A stretch of 64,000 nt of DNA from Megalopta genalis (lineage: Eukaryota > Arthropoda > Insecta > Hymenoptera > Halictidae): the NCBI RefSeq assembly GCF_051020955.1, contig NC_135013.1, positions 4,680,501 to 4,744,500 of the forward strand, given 5' to 3'. A program made the position numbers and the translations under genes. Below the pieces are notes generated by a model. It had not been told where the DNA came from and ran no database searches. It worked only from the letters and a program-made list of their open reading frames with translations. Numbering within the stretch: the first letter of the stretch is position 1; each line of letters opens with the position of its first letter. Shown in pieces: positions 45,840 to 57,222 of this stretch.

Positions 45840-46245
45840 TTTTAAAACTGGATTAAGAGTCTTGAATTTTTTAAAAGATGATAGCGAGACTAGATTAGCA
45901 GACCATGACCAAAATGCTGTTTTTAAATTTTGCTATTACTTGAAATGACAAAAAAAAAAAATAAAATAAAAACTTTCAGCACGCGTATAAGCCACCGAGA
46001 TTTAGCAGAGGTATTTTTAAAATTTTTGTCACGGGCTCAGATAAAAAAGTTAAAGAACGAGAGTTCTTTATTTTCTTTTCTTTTTTCATCCCAAGTAATA
46101 GCAAAATTAAAAACATATATATTTTAGTCGTCGTCCCTCTGTCATCTAAAAAAAAATTCAGATCACTTGGTCCAATTTTAAAAAAGTTATATCGTTTTAT
46201 AAAGTGTATAATTTTGTGAATATCTGTTCAGTTGACGCGGCAGTC
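45840..46245 (+). repeat. Dispersed repeat L2
   Basis: Homologous in inverse orientation to L1. Shared blocks include CTCAGATAAAAAAGTTAAAG and CACTTGGTCCAATTTTAAAA. Within L2, TTTTGCTATTACTTG (45926) and CAAGTAATAGCAAAA (46092) form an inverted repeat. Confidence 0.78.
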
Positions 46246-46891
46246 AAAGCGTTAACAGTTTAACAATTAGTTCAACGCCTTGCCGTACCACTTTCTTGGC
46301 AATTACAACGATGAGCACTTCTTCAATTGCAACAATTTCTTCAAAAATAAAAAAGAAAATTTATATTTATCGTGTTCGCCAATATTTACTAAAATGCTTA
46401 AATAAAAAATGTTGACAAGAGGACAGAATTTTATTTCTGCTTAAAAAAGTGGAATAAGATTCATACTTAACAGAAAATTATAGTAATCTCTATCGCGAGT
46501 CAGACTCGTCAAAGCACGACAAGGAGTTAATTAAAACTGTATTTAATAAAGAAAGAAATAGTGCGAAAAACTCCGGGTCAAGACTGATTTCGATGACAAC
46601 AACAACAAAAAATGGAAAGAAAGCAGAACGAGGGCCACGCGTTGCTAAAGTAAAATTATGAGATTTCCCCATTCGAGCGACTCCGTTTCAAATTCAGTCG
46701 ATTAATAGCCGAATGGATGATTAATGAAAACTTAAAAATAATTGCTTAATTTTATTAAGATTTGCAAGAGGTACGAACGCTGAAGAAGCAATCGACGCCA
46801 TATAAGTTCGCTTCGTAATTTTTGTTTAAATGAATGAAATATCTTAATTTTACGAAAACTTTTGAGGGTTTCTAGCGCGGTCGTGGAAGTG
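46246..46891. other. Unique AT-rich DNA
   Basis: No gene seen. A short palindrome CGAGTCAGACTCG at about 46497 echoes the core in element J. Confidence 0.5.
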
Positions 46892-47000
46892 TTAACCCTT
46901 TGCACTCAGAGTGGCGACTCTGCAACACCTTTAAAATTCGTTATATCACGTTCTAAAATAATTTTTATGTTAAGAAAGTTTAGATTGAAAAAATTGTTAA

Positions 47001-47911
47001 CCTTCTATGGGCCCATGTAACTTTCAAGTCACAAGCAAATTTTACCAAATAGTTTTAGTTTTTTTCACAAGATGATGCATACGTCTTGATTATAATAATG
47101 CCTCTGAAATAACCAATAACAATATTGGTGACGTTTGGCAGCACCATCAAGCTGAAATGTCAAAATAAATACCTTGCATGTTGTCTGTAGATAGAAACCA
47201 AAGGGACCATCTTGTGCAATCGAGATTATTTGTGCTTTTGTCGGTGTTTACTAAATGAAAACAAAGCGTATATAATAGCTCTGGGTTCGTATATCGATAA
47301 CAATTTATTTACTCGCATTTCAATAATCATTTTGCTACTATTTGTACATGATACAGTTTTGTAACTTTCAGGTTACATTGGGATATTGTGCTAGATTTGA
47401 ATGTATTTAGGATAATAGTTGTGCTTTCTTCTATTTTCAAATTTATATATCAAATACCCAAAATATGGATACAAAATCATATAAAAATAAAAGAGGAATT
47501 AGAATTAGACGCATTAGCGGTAATATATCCGAAGATTCTTTATTAGATACTGAGTCCGATCAAGATCATCCAGTAGTATTTACCAGACGACGCATAAATA
47601 TTATTGACAGTGATGACGAATTGAGTACTGAGCCGTCGTCAGATGAGGAAAATTCAAGACCACAAAAAATTGTTTGGCAAATGCAACGTACATCTATGTT
47701 TAACACCATATTCAAACTGTTTCATGGAATTTCACGCTTAAGCATTCATGCACAGAAGTTGAAACATTGTAAGCCGTTGTTACTTCAAAGTTACAAATTG
47801 AATCAATTATAATTAAATATTTTTTTAATTAGCATATATAGATTTATAATAACAGATTTTCCGTTGCGTCAATTTTTTTATATCTAAGAAAAAAATTCGG
47901 CCCATAGAGGG
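47001..47911 (+). mobile_element. Element F, short piggyBac-like element inside C5
   Basis: 911 bases bounded by TTAA (46997-47000, 47912-47915). The ends are CCTTCTATGGGCC and, complemented, CCCTCTATGGGCC, matching at 12 of 13. TTAA target plus CCY-starting ends are the piggyBac-superfamily pattern. It carries one open frame resembling a transposase N-terminus, so it looks like an internal-deletion derivative. Confidence 0.9.
47465..47812 (+). pseudogene. Probable piggyBac transposase N-terminal fragment
   Basis: An ATG-started frame of 115 codons. A basic start (YKNKRGIRIRRISG) is followed by an acidic stretch (DSDDELSTEPSSDEE). Many piggyBac-type transposases have such an acidic Ser/Asp/Glu-rich N-terminus, and the frame lies ~460 bases inside a TTAA element. 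The DDE domain is absent. From about residue 75 the sequence becomes unrecognisable and ends at TAA. Identity rests on context and composition, not on a catalytic motif, so it is less certain than the relic at 23.1 kb. Confidence 0.5.
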
Positions 47912-48058
47912 TTAAAAAAAGTGTAACTGTCGTCCGAGGTCACAAGACTCAATTTCATCTGCACAAAATGCACTCTGTCATATAAAATGAAAATCCTATA
48001 AGCCATAAAAATTTATTTCAGTTTTACAGTTAAAATAGCTTCGAGTGGAAAGTGTTAA

Positions 48059-49199
48059 AAGTCAGAGGCTATCACGTAGGATCGAACGCACAGGACACCG
48101 AAGGCAGGACAGGACGTTCGCGCGACGACTGTTCCGTTCACCGTCGCCCACCAGGGTGAATCACCTAAATCAGCCACCCACCCGGTTTTCCCATTTCCAG
48201 GCGATTTCGCCGGCTCGTTAGCGAAACTTGGTCCACCCCCGGCGCGCGCCAAGGCCGCTCGGTTTCTCGTGCGGGCCCCCGCGAACGTGTCGCGCTATAC
48301 ATGCATATACAGGGGGACGCGAGGGATTCCGGTTCGACTCGGCTCGCCGCGGCTCGCCGCGACTCGGCGGGACTCGGGGCGGCTCGGCTCGACGCGGCGC
48401 GGCGCGACGGACAGCGCTCCGCAGCCGGAAATGCGAAAAAGCGTGGCCGCGCTCGCGTCGGTACAAATAAGGCCGCGGGCACACCTACTCGCGGCGCGGA
48501 CGTGTGGGAGAGACACCGTGTGTGCCACGGAACACAGAGACGTCGACTTCCTCTCACGATCCGCGGATCCATGAATGGTCCGTGGGCTATCAATGGGCTT
48601 ACGCGCCTACCCACACGCACACATGCACGCCCGCACTCCTGCACTCGGATTCTCGCATTCGCGCTCCCGCGTTCCCCAGCCTCGGTCACGTGCAACGCTC
48701 TCACGCGACCGTGCCGACTGCCAACCGGACGAAATCCTTGCGATCTTCCCGGCGGATTTCCTCCGAACGAAGGTCGCCCGATCGACCGACCCGGCTTCGA
48801 CGTTGTTGCTGTTTCATCGGATCCTTGTTTCCTGCTATTTTTACGGCCCTCGGATTTATTTACCGTTGGCGGGCAGTTGTTTCCCGACAGACTTTCCGGT
48901 CTTTTTACTCGGGAATTTGGGAGAAAAATCGGGAATTTCTGGATTAATCGTTTTCTGATTTGATGTTCATAATTAATTTATTTAAGCTTTTCATAGGCAC
49001 TGGGATTTAAGATCCTCGCCCAGTTTTAATGCGCATATGGACTCCAGGTTCAAATATTTCTATCGCTGAAATGTGCTGCCATCTATGTATAAGTCCCCAC
49101 GACCCCTAATTTTGAGGGGTGAAAAATAGAATAACAGGAAAGCGAATAACAGCTGTATTAAAGTACTGTAAAAATAGCAGCTTTAAGTGATAGTTTTTC
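48059..49199. other. GC-rich unique DNA
   Basis: Near 48330-48420 there is low-complexity CTCG/GCGGCTCGG repetition. Frames of up to 220 codons (+) and 179 codons (-) are open simultaneously, with Arg/Ala/Pro/Ser-rich translations. No domain is recognised and no codon preference is evident. Confidence 0.4.
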
Positions 49200-49599
49200 T
49201 TCCAAAAAGTTATTATATAGTTATTATATTATATTATATAATAATATTATATAGTTATTATATATACAAGAGGTTATAAGGAGGATAAATAAATGTTTCA
49301 TGAAATAAAAGTGCACGCTTTCTTGAAAAAGGAGTTAAAGCGACCAGGATTTTTTGTGTCGAATAGAAACTATTTTGCTCATTTTCGCTCTTGCGATTTT
49401 TTCTTTACCTGTAAACCGACATAACCGAGTATCTTTTGTTGAAGCAAAATATTTCGAAAAATGTTTTCAAAAATTTCCGAATAGAGCACAGAATTGTTAT
49501 AAGCATCGTCGACGATACAATAATAAACATTGTTCAGCTGTTCGAAGGTTAAATGAAAGTTCAAGTAAGGATAAAATAAAAACCCACGCTGGGCATAAA
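49200..49599. other. AT tract and AT-rich unique DNA
   Basis: 49208-49268 is (TATTATA)-like. The remainder has short frames (107 codons +, 61 codons -), unrecognised. Confidence 0.5.
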
Positions 49600-49603
49600 T
49601 TAA

Positions 49604-49838
49604 CCCTTTGCACTCGAGGCTATTTTAATTATATTTTAAATATATTTTCTGATCTACAGTGTTTCTATTTTATATGATTTATTGCGATTTATGCATACGA
49701 AAGCCTATTGGCAAATAGAAAACTTGCAATTTTAACAGTCTTTTAGATATAAACGAGTCTGATACTATTACGATTATTTTGAAAAATAGTACAGCAATTT
49801 TTACTGGCGCTTCAGAGTCGCCACTCGAGTGCAAAGGG
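49604..49838. mobile_element. Element C6 (TTAA-type)
   Basis: 235 bases, TTAA at 49600-49603 and 49839-49842. The ends CCCTTTGCACTCGAGG and CTCGAGTGCAAAGGG are complementary. Confidence 0.95.
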
Positions 49839-50015
49839 TTAACAACGAATCCACTTGTCAATTTTACGTTTCTCTAACGTAATAATTGTCCATCGATCGA
49901 GATCTAGCGCTCGATTTTTCCTTTTAAAACTGAATTAAAAAATTTGATCACTACTAAAACGTGAAACAAACTTTGAAGGCAACGCTGCACAATATTCCGC
50001 TTGATGTATCCGCGA

Positions 50016-50237
50016 TACAGTAATGTCTTCCTAATTGACACTAAGATTGCGCACGAAAATGAACAATGTGGGAAGAGGAGATACGATTATTCGAGCCTTG
50101 CGGTTCGTTTTCACAGTTACGAATTGTCAAGAACTATAAAAAACGAGCTGCAAAGCTCGAATAATCGCATCTCCCCTTCCCAAATTGTCAATTCTTGTTT
50201 ACGAGCTGGGGAAGAAAATTGTGTAGAATTTACTGTA
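50016..50237. mobile_element. Palindromic element A13 (family A)
   Basis: Left TACAGTAATGTCTTCCTAAT, right GTAGAATTTACTGTA. Equivalent to A8 of the 35.9-kb block. Confidence 0.92.
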
Positions 50238-50313
50238 GATGGCAATGCAGTAATGTCTCCCTAACTGACGCTCAGATTATGCACAAGAATGGACAATTTC
50301 GAAAGAGGAGATA

Positions 50314-50402
50314 TTAGGGGGACCGGGAAGTTATGTCGTTTATTTACATTAAATTCAAACATAAATATGCGCAGAAACGACGTTACTTTCCGGTTCCCCT
50401 AA
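50314..50402. mobile_element. Small element M (89 bp, TA-flanked)
   Basis: TA at 50312-50313 and 50403-50404. The ends are TTAGGGGGACCGGGAAGT and, complemented, TTAGGGGAACCGGAAAGT; pairing extends to ~27 bases. This is consistent with a Tc1/mariner-type MITE (inference from TA and end form). Confidence 0.88.
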
Positions 50403-50409
50403 TACAATT

Positions 50410-50647
50410 GAGCCGTTTATTTTGAAAGTGGCATAAGTAACTTTACCGTAATGTGAAAAGTGGTGATTTTTTAATGTTTACACGAAATTATTTATACTGA
50501 GAAAAATATCAGTATCCTGAGATAACAAATGCAAGTAAATCTTCTCGAAAGTTAACATCCATATTTTTGAACGTGTTAAAACGCAAACCCTTAAATATAT
50601 CGACTTAAAAACAAAGTGACTTATGCCACTTTCAAAATAAACGGCTC
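50410..50647. mobile_element. Small element N (238 bp, AATT-flanked)
   Basis: A 29-base perfect inverted repeat begins GAGCCGTTTATTTTGAAAGT at both ends. AATT lies at 50406-50409 and 50648-50651. AATT could be a 4-base target duplication, or part of the TIR (TTGAGCC) with no duplication. The superfamily is not recognised. Confidence 0.85.
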
Positions 50648-50810
50648 AATTATTCGAGGCTTCTAGCTCGCTTTTTATAATTATTGACAATTCGAAAACT
50701 ATGAAAACGAACCGCAAGGCTCGAATAATCGTATCTCCTCTTCCTAAATTGTCAATTTTTGTTTACGAGCTGGTGAAGATAATTGTGTAGAATTTACTGT
50801 AGATGGCAAT

Positions 50811-51026
50811 GCAGTAATGTCTCCCTAACTGACGCTCAGATTATGCACAAGAATGGACAATTTCGAAAGAGGAGATACGATTATTCGAGCCTTGTAGCTC
50901 GTTTCTTATAATTCTTGACAATTCGAAAACTATGAAAACGAACCGCAAGGCTCGAATAATCGTATCTCCTCTTCCCGAATTGTCCATTTTTGTGGACAAT
51001 CTGAGCGTCGATTAGAGAGACATTAC
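50811..51026. mobile_element. Palindromic element A15 (family A)
   Basis: Complete, abutting R, equivalent to A9. Confidence 0.92.
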
Positions 51027-51354
51027 CGCGGTGTTTTATAAAAGTGATCAGATCTGACACTTCGTAGCGTCTAATCATTCAAGAATGAATCTCGTAATTT
51101 TTGTACGTTTAATATTGATAATTTATGACGCGTTTGAAAATCTCGTTCGAAGATGTTGTTCGACCGTGCTAAAACATCGGTACTTTCGGAGAGGACGTAA
51201 ATAGCTCCGGTTAAACTATCATAACTTTTCGTATAGTCATTATTTTTGTCGAGATGCGATAACGATCGCGGCAACTACTACTAATTGTAGCGACAACCTA
51301 ATTGCTAAGATGTTTGCCTTGTTTATGTACAGGGATGTCTCGTTTAACCGAGTG
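51027..51354 (+). repeat. R spacer copy 3 (uninterrupted)
   Basis: 328 bases, nearly the same as 36361-36689. The D target reads GTAA here (51197-51200). Confidence 0.95.
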
Positions 51355-51578
51355 CAGTCAAAGTTGTCTCTCTAATTGACGCTCAGATTGTCCACAAAAA
51401 TAGACAATTCGGGAAGAGGAGATGCGATCATTCGAGCCTCGCGGTTCGTTTTCACAGTTACGAATTGTCAAGAACTATAAAAACCGAGCTGCAGGGCTCG
51501 AATAATCGTGTCTCCTCTTCCCGAATTGTCCATTTCTGTGAACAATCTGAGCGTCAATTAGAGAGACATTAACTGTAC
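51355..51578. mobile_element. Palindromic element A16 (family A)
   Basis: Equivalent to A10, with the same altered left end (CAGTCAAAGTTGTCTCTC). The right end is AGAGACATTAACTGTA. Confidence 0.92.
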
Positions 51579-53213
51579 CTGCGTCGGGTGTCGCGAACGG
51601 CGAGCGTGTTAAAGAGACAAGGCACTCTAAAAACGTTTATAATCCCTCCGCAGTCCGGAGAGTCCTCTGTTACCGTAGAGATGAGGGGAGGGGAGGTAAG
51701 TTGGTAAGACTGATTAGCCGTGGAATAATGCGGGAACGAGGCCCGGCTCATTGTCGCAATAATAAGAAAGTTTCTCGCGGGACGGATTTTCGGAAGCGTT
51801 TGAGAGGAAGTGGCCGGTCTAAGTGGCAGTTGGCTAATAAAATGCGCGGCTCGGTAAGGCGGAGGTCTGGCGACTTTTTACCGCAGTCGAAACTCCATTA
51901 TAAGCCACTTAATTTAATATTCTTGCTGCATAGTCATGAAGCTAGAGCGTTCCGTGAGACGGTAACTCAAGTAACTAAAGTAGTGGACAACTTTCCACGG
52001 GCCCCGCCGGATATTGCCCACGCGCTTCCGACTCGAGCCGCGGCGGCCCGAGTGGTGCCGCGCCGACCCGAGCCCTGGCCGAGCGCTGCCGAGCGGAGCC
52101 GAGCCGTGGCAGCAAGGAACGACGCATAGAGCCGGGACGCGAGTTATGTCCTGCTTTACGCGTCGGCTGCTAAACCAACGCGGAACGATTCGCGAGCCAA
52201 GCCCGGAGCAATTTGTAACGACACGCTCGCGCGTTCCCGCGTGCCCGCCTGAGCCCGTTTCTTTCCGGGAGGCCGGTCTTTCTTACGAATTCCGTTCAGA
52301 AAAGCCACGGGCGATTATTTCTCCCGACAGCCATTGTAATTTAGAAGAATCGCCGCTCGCGATAATGCTGCTTTCAATGAGAATGGAAACTGCCCCGGGA
52401 AACTGCTCTCTACCGGGCGTCGAGGTGTTTAGAATAGGTCCGCGCAATTATTCAACCGGGAAAATACGCGAATTCGGGGATATGTATGTTCCTCTTTCGT
52501 CCGCGGAATCTTCCAGGGGTGTATCTATTGGTCTAATGTGTTATTGTAGCGAAATTTGACGATGTATCGCCGTTGCAGAAGTGTAAACAAAGAGACACTT
52601 AAACTTCGACATAGAAGACTAAAATTGTCTTGAATCTTTTCAAGCCGGAAATCTTGAAGTGACAAATCTGAAAAAATTCTAAAACGTGTACCTGAACAGC
52701 TACTACATGTTAGATTTTTTACAGAATTTCTCGATCACTCGGTCACTGCGAAATCGTTCATCAATGTAAAATAAAGTAAATTCTCCGAAATTGTCCTTCA
52801 GCTTGTACACAAAAATGGAGTATTTGGATAACTTCGGATCAATCCGAACTTGTACCTCCGTAATTAGTAATATAAATTTTACTAATTAGTAATTAGTACG
52901 TGTCAACTCGTTTAAATATTTTATCATTATATTTTGACTCGCTACGATGAAAGTAGTTCGAAATAATAAATCTTTCTTCTCCGTAGAAAAAGCGCAGGCG
53001 ACTCGCATCGACGTCGGTCCCACTCTTAACCCTTTAACCCTTTCCAAAGATTGTGATTTCGTTATACAGAGTCGAATTGAAATAAAAATCATTAATCCTG
53101 CTGGTTTTTAAATCTTATAGGAACTAACAAATAAAAGATTTTGCGCTTTTCTTTATGCATTTTACGTGATTACATTACGTTATGAAGAAAAATAATAATT
53201 AAAAAGAGATTCT
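51579..53213. other. Unique DNA, GC-rich then AT-rich
   Basis: 51579-52560 includes overlapping plus frames of 142 and 181 codons rich in Arg/Pro/Ala/Ser, unrecognised. 52560-53213 is AT-rich. CCTTTAACCCTTT at about 53032 resembles TTAA-type ends but has no clear partner. Confidence 0.4.
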
Positions 53214-53593
53214 ACTTTGGCATAAATATAAACATTTGGCATATATATACATATATCAGCATAAATATATTTGGCATATATATATGTTGGCATAAATGTA
53301 TATGTTTGGAATGTATATATATATATTGGCATAAATATTGTATAATTAGCATAAATACATGTATATATTGGCATAAATATATATATTTGGAATATATATA
53401 TTGACATAAATATATTGATATAAATATATATATTTGGAAGATATATATTGGCATAAATATGTATATTTGGAATATATGTATTGGCATAAATATATATATT
53501 TGGAATATATATGATATATTGGCATAAATATATGTATTTGGAATATATATATTGGCATAAATATATATATTTGGAATATATATGATATATTGG

Positions 53594-53641
<48 letters not shown>

Positions 53642-53790
53642 GAATATATGTGATATATTGGTATAAATATATATATTTGGAATATATATATTGGCATAAA
53701 TATATATATTTGGAATATATGTGATATATTGGCATAAATATATATATTTGGAATATATATATTGGCATAAATATATATATAAATTACCGT
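53214..53790. repeat. AT-rich minisatellite (TTGGCATAAATATATA / TTTGGAATATATA)
   Basis: Alternating TTGGCATAAATATA and TTTGGAATATATA blocks of variable spacing (~30-60 bases), with a (TA)n run at about 53598-53638. The 199- and 140-codon minus frames (Tyr-Ile-Phe-Met) are repeat translations. Confidence 0.96.
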
Positions 53791-54616
53791 ATCGGCGACA
53801 ACCGAGAGCAAAGGGTTACCGCAGAACGGGGGCCGTTCATCTTAATTTTCTTTCGGCCGGCAGAGGCCGCTTATCGATCCGGATATTGCTAAATATATCA
53901 GGCCGCAGACTGTTTTATTATGGCCGTGCCGTCGAGTACGCTCGCGAAAGGACAAAGGAACGAGGATATACGAAGTACACATACACCGTGGAAGAAGAAA
54001 GCCGGAAAGGACTGCGGGGACGTATCCTCGGCTGACGTAGAGTCGCGACGAGCGGGCACATGGTGCCGGCAATTTTATTCGGAAGGACGAAAATTGCGAT
54101 GTTTTAATCCGGACGTCGCGTACACGCGGACGGACAGCGGGTTGAACAGCCAGAGAGAGAGACCCAAGGATAGTCCCGGGCAGAGAGGATACACGGAGGG
54201 TGCGCTAATGAATTCGGTTGCTGCGAAGAAATCCTCTGTTTCCTCTTCCGTGGTTTCACGAGCCCCCGGCCGTAGCTACTCTGCAACACGGTGTATCAAA
54301 TTAAGCGTTTCCGGCTTGACTTGATGCCTCAACCTAATTTCAATGAACTTTCCTCTCCTTTTCACGGCTGGCAGACGTCTTAATCCTGCCGCGTCGCTTC
54401 GCGCATATCTCTGTCTCGTCTCAGCGGCCAACGAATAAATAATTCTCGAACACGTGATAAATAAATTGCAATTTATTAATTGCTATTTTTCATATGCGGC
54501 ATTCGTTCGATTAGACGACGATTTCAAAGTGTCCGTTCGACGAACGTGAGCTTCGGCGAAGCATCCTTTCGCAGACACAAATTATATATTTTTATTTTTA
54601 TTTAATTATATATATA

Positions 54617-54620
<4 letters not shown>
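53791..54620. other. Unique DNA
   Basis: Mixed composition. Frames of 104 and 134 codons (+) are unrecognised. Confidence 0.4.

Positions 54621-54668
<48 letters not shown>
54621..54668. repeat. (TA)n microsatellite
   Basis: About 22 TA units abut the broken end of C7. Confidence 0.97.
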
Positions 54669-54669
<1 letters not shown>

Positions 54670-54796
54670 CTGTTATGCGAGTCCCAAGAATCAATTTCAT
54701 GTGCATAAAATGCATTTTATCATATAAAATAAACAATACTATAAGTGAGAAAAATGATTTTATATTTACAGTTAAAATAGCTTCGAGTGCAAAGGG
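54669..54796. mobile_element. Half element C7 (TTAA-type)
   Basis: The terminal ~128 bases of a C element ending TTCGAGTGCAAAGGG, followed by TTAA (54797-54800). The other half is absent, replaced by (TA)n. Confidence 0.88.
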
Positions 54797-55160
54797 TTAA
54801 AACCGATAGCTACGAGATAAAGAATTTATATATATATTAATTATATATTTTTTGTTATATTTTTATTTTTATTTAATCGTTATTTTTTTATTTTTTATTC
54901 AATTAATATATATATTAAAAAATAATATATATATTAAAATATATATATTTTTTGTTATATTTTTATTTTTATTTAATCGTTATTTTTTCTTTTTTATTCA
55001 ATTCTTTATCTCGTAGCTGTCGGTTTTAACCCTTTGCACTCGAAGCTATTTTAACAGTAAATATAAAATCATTTTTCTCACTTATAGTATTTCTTATTTT
55101 ATATGATAAAATGCATTTTATGCACATGAAATTGATTCTTGGGACTCGCACAACAGTTAC
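54669..55160. repeat. Inverted repeat made of C7 and C8 with shared flanks
   Basis: C7 plus ~30 bases of flank (AGCTACGAGATAAAGAAT) mirror the flank and first part of C8 (ATTCTTTATCTCGTAGCT). Paired positions sum to about 109825. The ~165-base loop is AT-rich and contains a direct repeat of TTTTTGTTATATTTTTATTT. Confidence 0.88.
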
Positions 55161-55267
55161 ACTTTTAAGAATTTTTTAAATCTAAACTTTGTTGATATAA
55201 AAATTATCTTAAAACGTGATGTAACAAATTTTAGTGGTGCCTCTGAGTCACCACTCGAGTGCAAAGG
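55030..55267. mobile_element. Element C8 (TTAA-type)
   Basis: TTAA at 55026-55029, CCCTTTGCACTCGAAG at the left, CTCGAGTGCAAAGGG at the right, followed by TGAA (decayed TTAA). Confidence 0.93.
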
Positions 55268-55601
55268 GTGAAAATTATTTCGGCGACATTGTATCAAACT
55301 TCCTGCATAAACTGAATTACGCTGTATTGCATAAATTAGCTGAAATATGTACTTTTTACAGTACTTTCTCTTCGAAGCTAATCGTGAAAAATTTTCGCCG
55401 CCGATATCGAACATACTGCGTCGATTTTTTCAAATCCACCGTCGCAGTCTTTTACGTCAACGAATACATTCATGGCGGAACTTGCCATAAATTGTCGCCA
55501 TAAATATGTCGCTTCTCGACAATGCTATGAATTATTAAATTGCGGATCATCGTGAAGATCCGTGTTTCCATTTTGCGAACGATGGAAGGCGAACTGAGAC
55601 T
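55268..55601. other. Unique DNA
   Basis: No gene or named repeat seen. Confidence 0.4.
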
Positions 55602-55605
55602 TTAA

Positions 55606-56620
55606 CCCTTTTAGTGCCGAGCGAAAGAATCGCACTTGTGCGAAAAATGCCGGAGAAATTTGACGAATTTGCTAAGGTTTTGGGAAAAAGCTCGGAAAAA
55701 CCGAAGCAAGAATGATATTTACAAAATCCAACGAGAAGCATATTACGAAATAAATGGGAGAATAATGTAACGTCAATTGTATTTCAATATTTGTTGAAAA
55801 TCATACGGACATAACATAAGTATAAAACAGTGTGAAAAAGAGAGAAGTTCTCTTTTTAGAAACAATATTTGCACATAAGAAAAATCATCGTTCGATCATA
55901 GCTTTATATAGATCACCTAGTTTTTTTGATTCATTTGCAACAAAATGATTAATATCGGACTAAAAAATTGAAAAATTGAATGCGATGATGCACGGCAAGC
56001 GTCAGAAGGATCTGCTACGAAACAAGTGATTGGTATAGTTGAAAAAGAATTTAGTATCATTATAAATATTTACATTTCAATCCAGAAAAAATATTGTCAA
56101 TTGTCTTGCAACGAAATTGAACCATTTATAATGATCCATTTTTATAAATTGATTTTGATACAATTATTATAAAGATTACGATTATATAATTATAATAATA
56201 ATAACGACCATCCATTAATCCTTTGCACTCGAAGCTATTTTATAGCTATTATATAGCTTTATAGCTATAATATTTTATAGCTATAATATAAAATCATTTT
56301 TCTAATGTATAGTGTTTCTATTATACGTGACAAAATGCATTTTATGCGCATGAAATTGACTCTTGGGACGCAATAATTGCACTCTTAGCAATCTTTTAAA
56401 TCTAAATTTTGTTGATATAAAAATTATCTTGAAACGTGATATAACAAATTTTAGTGGTACCTCAGAGTCACCACTCGAGCGCAAAGGATTAATTATAATT
56501 ACGTGATTACATATGAATTATTTAAAAGACCACAAATTTATTTTTCGCAATGCGAAAATATCGTGATTGACACTTATCGCAAGTGTCGCGACGATGTATC
56601 ATCGTTCGGCACGAAAAGGG
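55606..56620. mobile_element. Element G (TTAA-type) with C9 nested
   Basis: TTAA at 55602-55605 and 56621-56624. The ends CCCTTTTAGTGCCGA and the complement of TCGGCACGAAAAGGG match at 14 of 15. Without C9 it is ~740 bases. No transposase is recognisable; AT-rich interior. Confidence 0.8.
56219..56488. mobile_element. Element C9, inserted in G
   Basis: TTAA at 56215-56218 and 56489-56492. The ends are TCCTTTGCACTCGAAG and CTCGAGCGCAAAGGA. It contains a local amplification of TATAGCTAT motifs. Downstream satellite units show the empty site CATTCATTAACTATAAT. Confidence 0.93.
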
Positions 56621-57191
56621 TTAAACAGAGTCCATAATTTCGCGCATTCGAATCACGAATTATTTTATACATTTATTTTGATACAATTATTATAATGATT
56701 ATGATTACATAATTATAATAATAATAACTACCATTCATTAACTATAATTATGCGATTATTACATATAATTATTTAAAAGACCATAAGTTTATTTTTCGCA
56801 GTGCGAAAATATCGTGGTGGACGCTTTTTGCAATTTCGACGATGTGTCATCGTTCGGCACGAAAAGGGTTAAACAGAGTCCTTAATTTCGCGCATTCGAA
56901 TCACGAATTATTTTATAAATTTATTTTGATACAATTATTATAATGATTACAATTATATAATAATAATAATAATAATAATAACCATTCATTAATTATAATT
57001 ATGCGATTATTACATATAATTATTCAAAAGACCATAAATTTATTTTTCGCAATGCGAAAATATCGTGGCTGACGCTTTTCGCATGTGTCGAAAAGGGTTA
57101 AAAGGGTTAAGCAGAGTCCTCAATTTCACGCATTCGAATCACGAATTATTTTATAAATTTATTTTGATACAATTATTATAATGATTACAAT

Positions 57192-57222
<31 letters not shown>

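Larger units (their letters stand above)
46896..48054. mobile_element. Element C5 (TTAA-type), split by element F
   Basis: Flanked by TTAA at 46892-46895 and 48055-48058. The left part (46896-47000) and right part (47912-48054) join at TTAA to give a normal ~245-base C element in the same orientation as C2. The uninterrupted TTGTTAAAAGTGT-type target is seen as its complement in C1 (ACACTTTTAACAA). Confidence 0.95.
50247..50801. mobile_element. Element A14 (family A), carrying insertions M and N
   Basis: GCAGTAATGTCTCCCTAACT starts it. The left arm is interrupted within the conserved GAGATACGATTATTCG stretch by two adjacent small elements, and the A sequence resumes at TATTCGAGG to end at TTTACTGTA. 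Confidence 0.92.

Noticed and set aside
48165..48963. Opposed 220- and 179-codon frames
   Set aside because: Both strands are open because of high GC and CTCG-type low complexity; no domain is seen.
53212..53811. 199-codon Tyr/Ile/Phe-rich minus frame
   Set aside because: Direct translation of the TTGGCATAAATATA minisatellite.
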